The notes under the pieces were generated by a model. That model searched no databases. It had not been told where the DNA came from and saw only the letters and a list, made by a program, of their open reading frames with translations. A stretch of DNA of 64,000 nucleotides from Tribonema minus. Lineage: Eukaryota; Sar; Xanthophyceae; Tribonematales; Tribonemataceae. The position numbers were made by a program, and so were the translations under genes. Position 1 is the stretch's first letter, and each line of letters opens with the position of its first letter. Positions 11,882 through 23,123 of this stretch are shown one piece after another. Location: NCBI GenBank assembly GCA_017506865.1, contig JAFCMP010000159.1:78324-142323 (forward strand). The letters are read 5' to 3'.

Positions 11882-14681
11882 TAGGGTTGGCAACACCGTA
11901 TTCCGTAGATACACCGTATATCCGTATATACGCCGTATCTACGCCGTATGTCAATTTCTGGCGCGCCAAAATTCGTATTTTGCCGTATTTCCTTCTTTCA
12001 AGTCACACAGAGCAGTGCAGCATGGCGGATGCCGCCGATCCTGGCCCCGACCTGGCCAAGCAGGCCAGAGCATTGTATCAAAAGCGTTGTGATCAAAAGC
12101 GCCAAGGTCAGGCGGGCTGGTGGGGGTCATTCAGTGTCGAGCTGGACTCAGTGAAGCACGAGGTGCGGCTTGTTTGCCTTCGTTGTTCAGCCAAGCTAGG
12201 TGCCAGCAACCCTTCGCGCGCAGCAAACGACCATCTTAAGAGCAAGGCATGCCTCAGAGCGACTGCTGCCAGTGCAGCAGCTGTTGCTGCTGCCGAAGCA
12301 GCAGCCGCTGCTGCTGCTGCTGCTGGCGATGGCGAGGAGGAAGTAGAGGTGACTGGCACTAAACGCCACCGCGGTGCTGCTGGCATCACACCTTACATGG
12401 CTACATCAGGCCAGATAACTCAAGCACGGAACAGCCTTGCCCGCTTCTTCTACAAGTCCGGGGTGGCGTTCCACCTGATTGAGCAGGAGGACTTGGTTGC
12501 AGCATTCGCTGCCCTTGGCGCCGACCTGCCTAACCGCAAAGCCTTGGCCGGGACAATGCTGAACAAGGAGCACGACCGCGTCAGCCGCGACGTCTGGGAA
12601 GCGATCGATGCCTTGCACCTCGTCCAGCTTGCCAGCGATGGGTGGAGGCGCAAGCATTGCGGAGACGGCACTCCGCTGGTTAACCTTTGCGCACTGTTGC
12701 CAAAGGGCGGTTCCTACTTCGTGACAACGGAGCCAGCGCGAGGCGTTTGCAAGAATGCGGAGTGGATCGAGGAGCTGCACATGCGGTGGGCGAAGAAGGT
12801 CACCAGGGGGAACCTGGACAGGCTGCTGGGAATGGTCATGGACAATACCAAGGTACGTGCTGCTGTAGAAGCTGCTACGGTGTGTGAAAGTTTTTTGCCA
12901 GTGCGTCATTTGCATGCAATGACAGCAATATATGCTACAATAAGTCCAGCAGTGCATGCAATGCAGCATATCATTGTAATAAATTGAATGGAAGCAAGTC
13001 AACCAGCTCCCCACGCTTGCGCGCTTATCCAGATGCTCCCTTTCTTCGCTTGACACGTGGTTAGTAGCACAGCTCACACAGGAATTGATAGTATGCTGGC
13101 AAATGCACATGTTGTGGCCATAAAAACTGGAGCAAATCTTGGTACATGCCTGCAGTGCCTCATGATGTTTTCCATCACCTGCAATAACTTTGCAGGCAAA
13201 TCGTAAGGCGCTGGACCTGATGAAGCAGAAGCACCCGACTTGGCTGCTTCTGGGGTGCCAGGCTCACGCACTGGCCCTTCTCATCAAGGATCTACACGGC
13301 GAGAAGAATGCGCGATGCGACTGGTCCAAGAAAGCGTACGGCAAAGCGCTGATGATGTCCAACACCATCAACGGCTCAGAGACCATACACAGCGCCCTGC
13401 GTGAGCAGCAGAAGTTCAAGTACGGCAAAGTCAAGGCCGTCCGCTCTCACTGCCCCACGCGCTTCGCCATCCTGCACTTCATCTGCTCCGACTTGCTCGA
13501 CTCCGAGGAGGCCATCAAGCTGATGGTTGGCGACCGCAGCTGGGGTAAAGTGTCTGAGGGCACCACACATGCGGCAGCGTTTACGACTGCAGCCACAGTA
13601 GAGCCAGCACGGGGGCGGGCGGCAGCATACTACTTTTTCGATGAGGCAGCAGCGCTGAAGAAGCTAGTGCAGCCTGTGTCTGATGCCATTCACCAGGTTG
13701 AGAGCGACAAGCCGCTGTTGAGTCAGATGCTGCCGATCTGGAAGCAGCTGTTGCAGCATGCGGCAGACTTCGATGACCACATTGACAATGTCGAGCGCTC
13801 CCCTGTGCTGCCACTATTTGAGCGGCGCTACAACACTCACTTCGACAAGTCGTGGCCTGCAGCATATGTGCTTGACCCTGTCTACGCCTATAAGGTTGAT
13901 GGGGAGTGGTTTCTGCCTTTCAGTAAACTCAGCAGGCTAGAGAGCAAGGGTGCGCAAGAGTGCTTTCTGGAGCTGGGGGGAGGGGAGCATGCAGAGGCTG
14001 TTGAGGCTGAGCTTGTCAAGTTGCAGCTTGCACCCCTTCCCGAGCCCATGTGGGCTGCGTTGCCTACGTTGACCAAGCGTACATCGCTGCCTAAGGGCAA
14101 GGTTGAGCTCGCTGACAGCAGCATGCGCCGCGGCTGGTGGCAGACCTATGGTCGCGAGCATTTTCCTCATTTGTCGCGGGTGGCAGTGCGCCTGCTGTCG
14201 TTCCACGTGACTGCATGTGCAACCGAGCGCAACTGGTCCCTGTGGGGCAATGTGTACCCTAAGTGCCGCAGCAGGCTTGCACTTGAGCGTGGTGAGAAGC
14301 TAGTGTTCATTAAAGGCAATGATAAGGCTGCTGAGCGCAAGACAGATGAGGAAGTCATGCTTACAGTGATGGAGGCGGCGGAGGAAGAGGTTGTCAACAT
14401 GTAACATGCAGATGGGGGGATGAAGGACTAGGGCAATATCTACACTAGGCTAATTACGCACATACATGATGTTATTTTCAAGTGTGTTTGCTTGTATTTA
14501 TGTTTTACAAGTGTCTGGTTTAGCTGCTTCACTTTTGAAGTTGAAGTTGAAGTTTAAACGCCTGTACTGGTGATATGCGTTTGTCAGATACGGTTTAGAA
14601 ATACGTATATACGGAAAATACGGCAAAATACGGTATTTTATCAGTATATGGTTTTCAGAAATACGGATTTTGCCAACCCTA
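11882..14681 (+). mobile_element. hAT DNA transposon hAT-2 (apparently intact, 2.8 kb)
   Basis: The left end TAGGGTTGGCAA is matched inverted at the right end (TTGCCAACCCTA). Both subterminal regions are full of CGTAT/ATACG words. A single two-exon transposase gene without stops fills the interior. The flanking 8-mers (GTAATACT and CAAAGAGG) do not match, so a target duplication is not seen. The TAGGGTT terminus is shared with hAT-3, showing a related group. Confidence 0.88.
12022..14404 (+). CDS. hAT family transposase, intact, two exons
   Basis: Exon 1 runs 12022-12852 and ends ACCAAG|GTACGT. Exon 2 runs from TTGCAG|GCAAAT at 13196 to TAA at 14402-14404. The joint is phase 0 and gives 679 residues. 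The N-terminus has a BED-like zinc finger (CLRCSAKLGASNPS, then H-x5-C) and an Ala-rich linker coded by CAG/GCT repeats. The catalytic core includes LASDGWRRK and the block VMDNTK/ANRKALDLM. CQAHALALLIKDL carries the conserved hAT Cys-x2-His. The C-terminal dimerisation domain contains CATERNWSLWGNVYPKCR. Family members bind the terminal repeats and move the element by cut and paste with 8-bp target duplications. No frameshift or stop is present, so it could be active or recently active. Confidence 0.9.
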
Positions 14682-15073
14682 CAAAGAGGACGTGACTGAA
14701 GTCGACCGGTGTACTGGAATGTTGTGCCCAGAGCTGTGCGCGGAAAGGTGAAGTGCTTGACCCATGCTTATACGATTATCATAGTTGACAAGTCTGTGAC
14801 TGAAGTCACATGCACTGCGTGCATGCGCCGCGTCTGCACTGAACATGCACTGCACGTTTCTCAGACTGACAGATTGTTGCAGCCTGCGCAAGCATGGTCT
14901 TGTCCTTGCCTGTAGCAACATGGCCATCGCATTCGTCGTGCAGCGCTGAGCGGGCTGCAGTGGCACAGCGCACACGCTGGTTGCGGTCCCCAGCGGCTGC
15001 AGGAACTTGAGCAAGGAGGGTGCTGCATGGCTAGCGCGCTAACAAAGCATGCCATCATCATGCCATCATAGTA
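14682..15073. other. Spacer between hAT-2 and MITE-1, no gene seen
   Basis: Short overlapping frames are open on both strands but none resembles a known protein. Confidence 0.4.
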
Positions 15074-15340
15074 GCATCCGCTCCGCCCGTCCGCCACCCT
15101 GAAAGCCAAAAGCAACCGAGGACCTTGTCCAGTAGTAAAGTCTCCACGGCAGAAGTCACTGTGGTATTGAAGTTGGGTTATGTCATGTTGTAGCCGTATG
15201 TCAGGGGCATCTGCTGACTACTCACTTGTTGAAGTTGATATTGATCCTGATCAAGGTGGGTGTCTTGACTGACCTCACTATAGCATAGGTGCTCGGTTGC
15301 TTTTTGGCTTTCAGGGTCGCGGATGAGAGGAGTGGATCCC
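15074..15340. mobile_element. MITE-1, copy a
   Basis: Terminal inverted repeats of about 45 bp are present: GCATCCGCTCCGCCCGTCCG on the left and the inverse of CGCGGATGAGAGGAGTGGAT on the right, both containing AAAGCAACCGAG. The interior has no coding capacity. A second copy with the same ends and interior is at 26665-27096. Confidence 0.8.
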
Positions 15341-15446
15341 ATTGGGACACAATAGAAGTGAACGCAGGGCTGCAAGCCTGAACTGGCCAGGTTGCCGCAG
15401 CAACGCTTGGAGCGCTGCGCCGCCGGGTTGCATTGCACACTCAGTC

Positions 15447-15870
15447 TGGGGATTGAATTTACTAAAACGGGACTTGAATTGGGAAAACGGGACCCAGCAT
15501 CAAACCACTTTGGCGAAGTCTGGTTGCGTTCGCCGCTCAATTTCAACATGTTGTTGAGGTTATTAGGTGAAGTGACCAGTGTTGAAGTTGTTTTGGGTTC
15601 CGTGATGAGCACTGAGCACTTTCAAACTTCAATTTAGAGTTGAACTTCTGTACTTAGCCAAAGTTCACAATTGAGGTTAATGTCCAAGTCCAAGTTCGAC
15701 ATGGTATATCTCAAGATCCTGACCGTAAAAAAAAAATCTTTCTTCTAATTATTTATTTCTAGGCATGACTATTACACTCACATCATCACAACTGAGGAAA
15801 GTCCAATTCCAGAGTTCACCCCTGTGGGTCCCGTTTTGAATTCAAGTCCCGTTTTAGGCAATTCAAACCT
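15447..15870. mobile_element. MITE-2, inverted-repeat element
   Basis: The left segment has CTAAAACGGGACTTGAATT followed by AAAACGGGACCCA, and both appear inverted at 15826-15870. Arms are about 45 bp around a 330-bp non-coding core. It ends about 65 bp before the integrase start codon and could be a short non-autonomous element or part of the integrase element's end. Confidence 0.65.
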
Positions 15871-15936
15871 TCTGGCAGCTCATGGTCGCGCGAGGCATCT
15901 TGCAAATTATTTTGTTGTGCAAGCCACGACAGATCC

Positions 15937-17204
15937 ATGGCCGAAGAGACGATAGCAAAAGCGCGAGACCTGAGCGGCGACAGGCCATCTGCCGACCCGG
16001 AGCAGCAGCGCAGAGACTTCACGCTGGCCCGATTCAAATTCCGGGACCTCGCCGACATTGAAGCTCGTTTTCCATTCGACGGACTGCAGATCGAGGACGG
16101 CATCCCCCTGTACAGGGGTAGAGTCGTCGTGGAACAGCCATTGGTTTTCGATGTGCTGGAGCGAGAATTCGCCGCCATGCCAGCATCGCTGGGGCGCCAA
16201 CGGCTGCTGTCGTACATGCGCACAAAATTCTGGGGGATCAGCGCGTCGCAGGTAGCTCGGTTTTTGGCGACGCATCAAGTGCACCAGGAATATCGACACC
16301 GCAAGCGAACTCAAAAGGCCAAGCCGTCCGTCTCCACGGGCCCATTCAAGGTGTTTGTATGTGACCTGACCCAGATCGACCGTGCCGGGCAGGCCAAGTT
16401 CTTGCTGGTGGTTGCAGACATGTTCACAAAGGTAATTTACGCGAGGGCACTGGCCCGCAAATCGGGACCTCTCGTGGCCGCTGCCATGGATTCGATACTC
16501 TCTTCATTACCAGCTGGTGTGCGTGTAGGCGCCATTCGCAGCGACAATGGTAAAGAACTAACAGGGCGAGAATTCACAGCAGTGCGTGGAAGGTTCGGGC
16601 ACATCAAGCAGATTCTCTCCACTGCAGCTGAGCGAACCCGTTGAGCAACGGGCTGGCCGAGGTCTCCAACAAAACGATCGTCACCATGCTTTTCTCCATC
16701 CTAGACAACAAACAGATATCAGTGCAGCAAGCGCTGAACGCAGTCTTGAGGGTGTACAACAGCAGCGTCCACAGCGCCACTGGCAAGAGACCGCGAGACC
16801 TCGCCGACACATCTTGTCCCGCGTCAGTACTAGCTGCAGTGCGAGAACGCCTGCGACGGCTGGCCGCAGGGAGAGACGTAAATCGCAGGTTCAACCCGAA
16901 GCTGGAGCCACTCAGTACTGTGCGTGTAGACAGAGTGGCGCTCGACAACACCAAGAAGGCGCTGAAAAAAATAGGGCAGTTCAAATCTAGTCACGAAGCT
17001 GTGTTTTCGAGGGAAATCTATACGGTGAAGCAGGAGCGCCGGGATGGCCTTGTGGAGTTACACGAGTTTCCGCACAAGTTGTGGCTACGGGGCGATCTTC
17101 TGAAAGTGACATTGGTGGCGGACCGACAAAAGTACGTGACGGAGTGGCAAGGCAACAACGAGTGGGTGATGAAGGTAGCGGCCCGCAGGGCGTCGGTGAC
17201 CTAG
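15937..17204 (+). pseudogene. rve (DDE) integrase, Polinton/Ginger-like, one frameshift
   Basis: The first frame (15937-16644) has an N-terminal helical region and the catalytic core start: FVCDLTQID (first Asp), FLLVVADMFTKVIYA and IRSDNGKEL (second Asp). A one-base shift near 16628 moves the frame to the second part, which resumes at NPLSNGLAEVSNK with the catalytic Glu and NSSVHSATGKRP. The C-terminal part (SREIYTVKQ ... LWLRGDLLKV) resembles the small beta-barrel found after the core in Polinton, Polinton-like virus and Ginger integrases. The usual HHCC finger is not clear. Its expected role is inserting element DNA by strand transfer. No polymerase, ATPase or capsid gene lies nearby, so it is an orphan. 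The stop is TAG at 17202-17204. Confidence 0.7.
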
Positions 17205-18135
17205 GACACGGCGTGCACGCACGGCAGCCGACACATGTTCAAACGACAATACAGCAAGCACGCCGGATATGCCCTGCGAGACCATTGACGACGATCCCTT
17301 GCCGGTGCCGCTCCAGAGCGACAAGGGTTTGACAACGGCAAGATGCTGCAGGTGACAGACCACCCAGTGGGCACACCCAATAGAGCAAGCAAACCATTCC
17401 TTTCAATGTTTGAGCGCGATTGGAAATTGGCGCATGTGTGTTGGTAGCTTATAAGCTGTGCCATTGTAGCGCTTCGAGCGCAGTGTACCACACACTGATC
17501 GTGCGTCTGTGTGCCTGGCCCCCGGCTGAGTCGGCAGTGGAGAGCCAATGGCACTGCCTGCAGTACTTGGCGCTACCTATCGGGCCGCGCGCCAATGCCT
17601 ACCATGCGCTGAATGCACGCAGCTCCCGGGCGGCGCTGGGCAGCGCTGAATGCACGCAGCTCCCGGGCGGCGCTGGGCACAGACTTGATCTGATGCTGAG
17701 CAGCAACTAGCGCCTGCACTGCCGTACAAATTCCTTCTGTCTGTGGCGGACTCCCACTCGGAGCCTCCACGGTGTCCCGGCGGTCAGTGAGGGTCCATAC
17801 TGCGTGACCAGCCCCTGCCCGTCTGGATGTCCCTGGTGGCCACAAAGGTGCTCTTGAGGCCGTAGTAGTGGCATGATGGACTCCTCCGTCTCGATGTTCT
17901 GAACACCATCACGCCCACCAAAGGTGGCACTGCCCCCCTTGAGGGCCTGGGAATGGTGCGAGTGGCAACCACATCCTACACTCAGCCATCTCGCTCGCCG
18001 CCAGCACCGCCAGGGTGGTGGTTCAGGGTCACCTCTGTATGTGCTGCCGCTGCTACTGTCTCCACTTCCCCCTCCTGTTGATGCCTGCCGCTACTGCCAC
18101 CAGAGCGCTGGCCTGCCACCCGGCCTGCCCCTGCT
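17205..18135. other. Non-coding stretch with a 36-bp direct duplication
   Basis: GAATGCACGCAGCTCCCGGG and its continuation occur twice in tandem at about 17609-17680. Otherwise only short, unconvincing open frames are present. Confidence 0.45.
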
Positions 18136-18288
18136 GTGTGCGCCCAGGTGGTCAATGCGACGCATTTCGACCTGTACGACAATTGTCGTACAGGTCGAAA
18201 TGCGTCGCATTGACCACCTGGGCGCACACTGTCGATTGACGTACAGGTCGAAATGCGTCGCATTGACCACCTGGGCGCACACTGTCAG
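18136..18288. repeat. 94-bp perfect palindrome plus third half-copy
   Basis: Bases 18136-18182 are the exact reverse complement of 18183-18229, with the centre at GACAATTGTC. A further inverted half-copy follows at about 18238-18288. The unit begins GTGTGCGCCCAGGTGGTCAA. Related copies lie at 11273-11341 and, more diverged, near 54190-54240. The structure could form a long hairpin or cruciform. Confidence 0.9.
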
Positions 18289-18488
18289 CTGCTGCTGCTG
18301 CAGGGCTTGATGCTGCTGCGTTTGCTGTGCGGGTCAGGCCATTCGGAGCCTGTAGACTAAGTGTAGCTTGCATTCTAACCTGGCTGCCAGCTTGCTCACC
18401 GTCATTGCGAGCTGATTCTGCCCAGGCCTCCTGAGGTCCTTGTAACTTTACGCGGACCCAGCACTCTTTAGCGGTGTGCAGGCACACA

Positions 18489-19022
18489 TTATCCTCTGCA
18501 CGCGGCCGCACTCAGTTTGGCGAAGCAGAATGCGCAGCTGCTCCGCGATATCGCCTTGGTGATGGACGCGCACAACAATTCACCCCAGCTCGCAGTGCTG
18601 ACGGGCGTCGACTGCTGGCGCAGTTCTGCAGCTTGTGATGGCATGGCCTGTTGGAGTCTCAAGTACGCGTAGCGCGCTCTCAAAGTGGACGCAAGGCCAG
18701 GGTGCGTAAACATCGTGACGGCAGCAGCCGTGCGCACACAGCGCTGCGCGATGCCTCGGCGTTTGGATGTCTCATGCTCTGTAGCACCTAGCAGTCGCCA
18801 GCTGTGATGCACTCGCGCCGGAGCAGCGTCACCGCCATGGCAGACGAGTACCAGGGAGCATGGTGAGCGTCGCACGCAGTATAACTCAGCGCGATCGGGG
18901 CTGAGGTAGAGTGTGGGCATTGCTCGCATGAGCGGCTTTAGCACGCGCGCGCCACTCATGGTTGGAGTGCTGTAGCGCATCAAACCTTTACCAGTTGCAG
19001 TTGCAGGAGCAGGCGGGAGCAC
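18489..19022 (-). CDS. Hypothetical open reading frame, doubtful
   Basis: A 177-codon frame is open on the minus strand. The predicted protein has no motif, signal peptide or repeat that I recognise. It may be a chance frame in GC-rich DNA or a fragment of an unidentified mobile element. The surrounding 18290-19135 shows no other gene. Confidence 0.15.
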   Translation of the reverse strand: MLPPAPATATGKGLMRYSTPTMSGARVLKPLMRAMPTLYLSPDRAELYCVRRSPCSLVLVCHGGDAAPARVHHSWRLLGATEHETSKRRGIAQRCVRTAAAVTMFTHPGLASTLRARYAYLRLQQAMPSQAAELRQQSTPVSTASWGELLCASITKAISRSSCAFCFAKLSAAACRG

Positions 19023-19135
19023 GTTCTTGCGTGCGAAGGTACTCGGTCACTAGACTGAGGTGCAGGAAAATTTCAAGGCAGACAGAAACACAAGGCTTAG
19101 CGTAGGGTGCAAAAGCGGCGAAGAATGGTGAGTTT

Positions 19136-19171
19136 GAGCTAGTGAGGTTTGTGCACAAACCTTACTAGCTC
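19136..19171. repeat. 36-bp near-perfect palindrome
   Basis: GAGCTAGTGAGGTTTGTG pairs with CACAAACCTTACTAGCTC with one mismatch. It could be a small hairpin or the fused ends of a short element. Confidence 0.6.
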
Positions 19172-19719
19172 ATTGGGCTCAGACCTACCAATAGGGTTTG
19201 AAGTTCATATATAGAGTGTCTTGTTTGTTCTGGAGTGATCAGTCACCAGTCATACCCCTGGTGAACCTGAGTGCTATAAACCTGCTGGGATGGTCTCTGC
19301 ATTTTGTTCAAAGTATGCAGAAACCTATGTAGCTCATTGTGGAACTTCAAACCCTGTATGAATCACTGTGACAGCTCTCACAGCCTTCACAGGCACCATC
19401 ATGGCTCACACGCGTCAAGGTTAAAGCAGAAGTGCCCCAAGAGCAAGCTCTCACAAAGCTGGTTGCACAATGCAGCTGTGGATACTGAACAGATACTGCG
19501 AACTATGGGCAGCCCGAAACCTCAGAACACTGTGAGCACTGTGGGAACAAGGGGTTGCTGATGTGAGACAGCCACTGAAGCAGGAGCCCATGATGCAGTC
19601 TGCCGCGCAGCAAGCATGTTGTGAACTATGGTTTAGATAGCTGTGAAGAGAACCCCGTGGAACCTGTGAACACTGTGCACCCTCGATCAGGTATGCCCCA
19701 GAAGGCTATGGACGATCAG
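19172..19719. other. Repeat-derived leader, related to 41690-41860
   Basis: The words ATAGGGTTT(G)AAGTT, then GACCAGTCAT(A/G)CCCCTG, then ATAAACCT occur in the same order here and after the satellite at 41690, so both are diverged copies of one dispersed repeat. No gene is seen. Confidence 0.45.
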
Positions 19720-20960
19720 AGGTCGAAGTCACAACTGTTACATGCTCACACTGTTCGCACACTTCACTCTCACAGCTCACAGGTCCTCGCCCGGCAGCAG
19801 TCGAACAGTGACGACTCACAGCTGTCATCGTTCACACTGTTCACAGACTTCCAGCTTCGTTCTCGCGTGGCAGCAGGACAGTGCTCGATTCATAGCTGTC
19901 ACAGTTCACAGCTACTGCGCGGCAGCGGCCAACACGGTGATCGATCCACAGCTGTCACACTGTTCGCAGCGTTCACACGCTCACTCTCATAGCGCACAGC
20001 TTTTCGCGTGACAGCAGTTGACAGTGATGATTCACAGCTGTCACACATCGTTCAAGGACTTCAGAAGCTTCGTTCTCGCGCAGCAGCGGAGCACTGATTA
20101 ATTCACAGCTGTCACATCGTTCACAATCTTTACACACACTCTCACAGCTCACAGCTTCCGCGCGGTAGCGGCAAAACCAGTGATCGATCCACAGCTGTCA
20201 CACCGTTCACAGCGTTCACACGCTCACTCTTACAGCGCACAGCTTCGCGTGACAGCAGTCACTTCACAGCTTTCACATTGTTCACACCGTTCACAGGCCT
20301 CACAGCTTAGTTCTCGCGCGGCAGCAGGCGCGGCAGCGGCAAAACCAGTGATCGATCCACAGCTGTCACACTGTTCACAGCGTTCACACGCTCACTCTTA
20401 TAGCGCACAGCTTTTCGCGTGACAGCAGTCAATTCACAGCTTTCACATTGTTCACACCGTTCACAGGCTTCACAGCTTAGTTCTTGCGCGGCAGCAGGCG
20501 CGGCAGCGGCAAAACCAGTGATCGATCCACAGCTGTCACACTGTTCACAGCGTTCACACCGCTCACTCTTATAGCGCACAGCTTTTCGCGTGACAGCAGT
20601 CAATTCACAGCTTTCACATTGTGTGCAGGCTTCACAGCTTAGCTCTGGCGCGGCAGCAGAACAGTGATCCACAGCTGTCACATCGTTCACACTGTTCACA
20701 CACTTCACTCTCACAGCTCACCGCATCTCGTGGCAGCAGCTGAAATAGTCATCGATCCACAGCTGTCACACTGTTCACAGCGTTCATACGCTCTCACTCT
20801 CACAGCGCACAGCTTCTCGCAGTCAAACAGATTCACTGTCACATCGTTCACACACCGTTCACACACTTCAATGCTTCTCGCGGCAGCAGTGATGGATTCA
20901 CAGCTGTCACATTGTTCACACCGGTCACACACTTCACTCGTGCGCGGCAGCAGCTTTCAC
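19720..20960. repeat. Tandem repeat array, about 170-bp unit of TTCACA words
   Basis: The unit contains CCACAGCTGTCACAC, TTCACAGCGTTCACACGCTC, a GCGCACAGCTT segment and CTCGCGCGGCAGCAG. The landmark AAAACCAGTGATCGATCCAC recurs at about 20171, 20340 and 20511. Open frames in the array come from the repeat itself and are not genes. The array ends about 15 bp before the start codon of the coiled-coil gene, so it may form that gene's 5' region or promoter. Confidence 0.8.
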
Positions 20961-20975
20961 AGCTCTTACAGAACC

Positions 20976-22911
20976 ATGGCACTCACACGGGGACAGGAAC
21001 TGAAGCGAAAGCGCCTGCAGTCACAAGTTAGCCGACGCGAGAAGCTTGTCGCAAAGTACACAGAAGAGCTTCGAAGTGGGAAAACCATCACCATTCACAA
21101 CCAAAAGCGGCGTCGCACACAGGAGGACCTAGGCCAAGCACAGGAGGGGCTGGAATAGCATCAATCGCTGCTGAATCAGCACTTGGTGGATCCCGATGAG
21201 GATGATGCCGGCGGTGCTCCACCACCACCTCCGCATCAATCCTCACGTCCACCTCGCACACGGTCAGCTAGAGCAGCAGCTGCAGCAGCTGCTGATGCCA
21301 TAGCGACATCAGCAGCCGACGTTGGTGTCGAGGCGAGAGAGCGGAGCTCGGAGGTGCGTTTGCGCATTGTCGTTGCCATTGGCATTGCGAGGCTGTGCGC
21401 GCCTGCCGAGCCTCGGTCATCCTGGCTCCTTCACAAATGGCAGAGGTGCGGGGGTCGCTGTCGACGCTGCCCCACTTGTTGCACTCCACCTTTGCGCGCT
21501 TGACCCTCCACTGAGCACTGGGGTGAGTGCAGACCCCGTTAATTGACGTCTCACCTTGGTGATTTACTCTTGGTGATCCCGATTCCCGCAGGGTGCCGAC
21601 AAGAGAGCCGCCCTCGCCAAACAGGACTGCGCCTTCGCCACTGCATTTGTCAACACAATTAAGGACCCCACCATCTCCACTGCCATCAAGCACGCCGTCA
21701 ACGCGGCCGTCGCAGATAAAACCTTGGCCGCCATTGCCGCCGCCGCTGCTGCCATCGCCAAGCAGAACGCCATCATTGCAGATCAGAGCGCCGCTATCGC
21801 TGATCAGAACGCTACCATTGCCGCCTTGAAGCTGCACGCCAGCTGTAGCGGCAGCAGCGGCAGTGGCAATGGCAGCCATAGCGGCGGCAGCGATGGTGAC
21901 GTCGGCAGCGGGTGTGGCAGCAGTGGCACTCAGCAGCAATCTCCGCACTGGGTCAAGCGCTCAGCGGAGGTGAGGGCAGATGATGTGCCCAACAGGGCTG
22001 CGCTGCCACTGCAGCAGCATCTGGCTGCTGTTTACACAGGCGTCGGGGAGGCCAAGGAAGCGAAGGTGCCACCAGTTGCGGAGGCAGCGAAGGGGCTGAC
22101 GGCGGAGGCGCCAGCGGTGGAGGCAGTTGCAGCGAAGGCGCCAGGGGCGGAGGCAGGGGCAGCGCAGGCACCGGTGGCGGAGGCAGGGGCAGTGCAGGCG
22201 CCAGTGGCGGACGCAGGGGCAGCGAAGGCGCCAGTGGCCAAAGCGGCGGCGCCGGCGGCAGCGCAGCAGTCACGGTACACATCGCAAGAGGTCAACGCAT
22301 GGGCTCAGCAAAATGCCGACAATTCGGGCAGCTTCGCTGTTGTCGCAGCGCTCGATGCGCGCATCTCTGCTCGCGCCATCGCAGACGCGCTGGTGCCATC
22401 GTGCCCCATGCGCAATGCGATCGTTCGTGTGTACATGTGGCTTGTCGCCGACTTGTTTAGGCAAGGTGACCTCCTTCGGGAAGACCCTGCGGTTGTTATC
22501 GATATGACGGCGAGTGATGTCACGTTCAGACGTCGGGCACGCGCTGCGCTACGAGTCATCGTGCCTGTACGCAATAAGAGAGGGTGCTGGTTACTGGTAG
22601 CAATGAAGCGCGAAGGGCAGGGCTGGACTGGGCTTGTGTACAACACAATGACGGATATGTGGACGCCCGATGACATGCTCTCAACAAGTGAGATGCTTCG
22701 CGTCGTATTTGATACCGACAGCCTTGTGCCCGTCAACGTTGTGCAGCAGCCTGACGTTCACGCCAGTGCAGTGTACACTTTAAAATTTGCGCAAAGTGTC
22801 ATCACAGGCAGGCCCCCCGAAGTACACATGGTGCTCACAACTTCGCAAATCAAGCTCTGGCGCACGGGTGTTGTTTCAAGGATTGCCACCGCTGTCACAA
22901 AGCTGGAATGA
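20976..22911 (+). CDS. Coiled-coil protein with Ala/Pro repeats and degenerate Ulp1/C48-like C-terminus
   Basis: Exon 1 is 20976-21353, ending GAG|GTGCGT. Exon 2 starts after CCCGCAG at 21592 and ends at TGA 22909-22911. The joint is phase 0. The N-terminus is very basic and helical (QELKRKRLQSQVSRREK). A TAG at 21156-21158 lies in the same frame as the coding sequence on both sides. Exon 2 has an Ala-rich helix with a repeated IADQ(S/N)A pattern, then a Gly/Ser linker, then about six tandem copies of an AxAPVAEAGA-like unit. The C-terminal 200 residues have the layout of a Ulp1/C48 protease: VPV before GCWLLVAM (His-Trp place), then VYNTMTDMW (Asp-Ser place), QQPD (Gln of the oxyanion hole) and HASAVY (Asp-Cys-Gly place). 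The His, Asp and Cys are not conserved, so this is at best an inactive relative. The C48 link is my inference. Confidence 0.55.
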
Positions 22912-23123
22912 ACTCGGATGGTCCCATCCTATTATGTTGTCACCTCTTCATTTGACTTTTCTCTGCAATCATATGCTGGCTCTGTGCAGGCAGAAAGCGT
23001 TTCGGTCTAAGCAGAGATGCCAACTTCTGAAACAAGATTAGACATGATAATGATCTGTGGAAGCATAATGTGTAGACAAGCCACTGTTTGAGGATTACTC
23101 TTCTGAGGTGAAGATATCAGTAT

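Noticed and set aside
14570..14681. Target-site duplication around hAT-2
   Set aside because: The flanking 8-mers GTAATACT and CAAAGAGG differ.
19720..20960. Ser/His/Gln-rich frames in the 170-bp array
   Set aside because: They are translations of the tandem repeat and are open in several frames.
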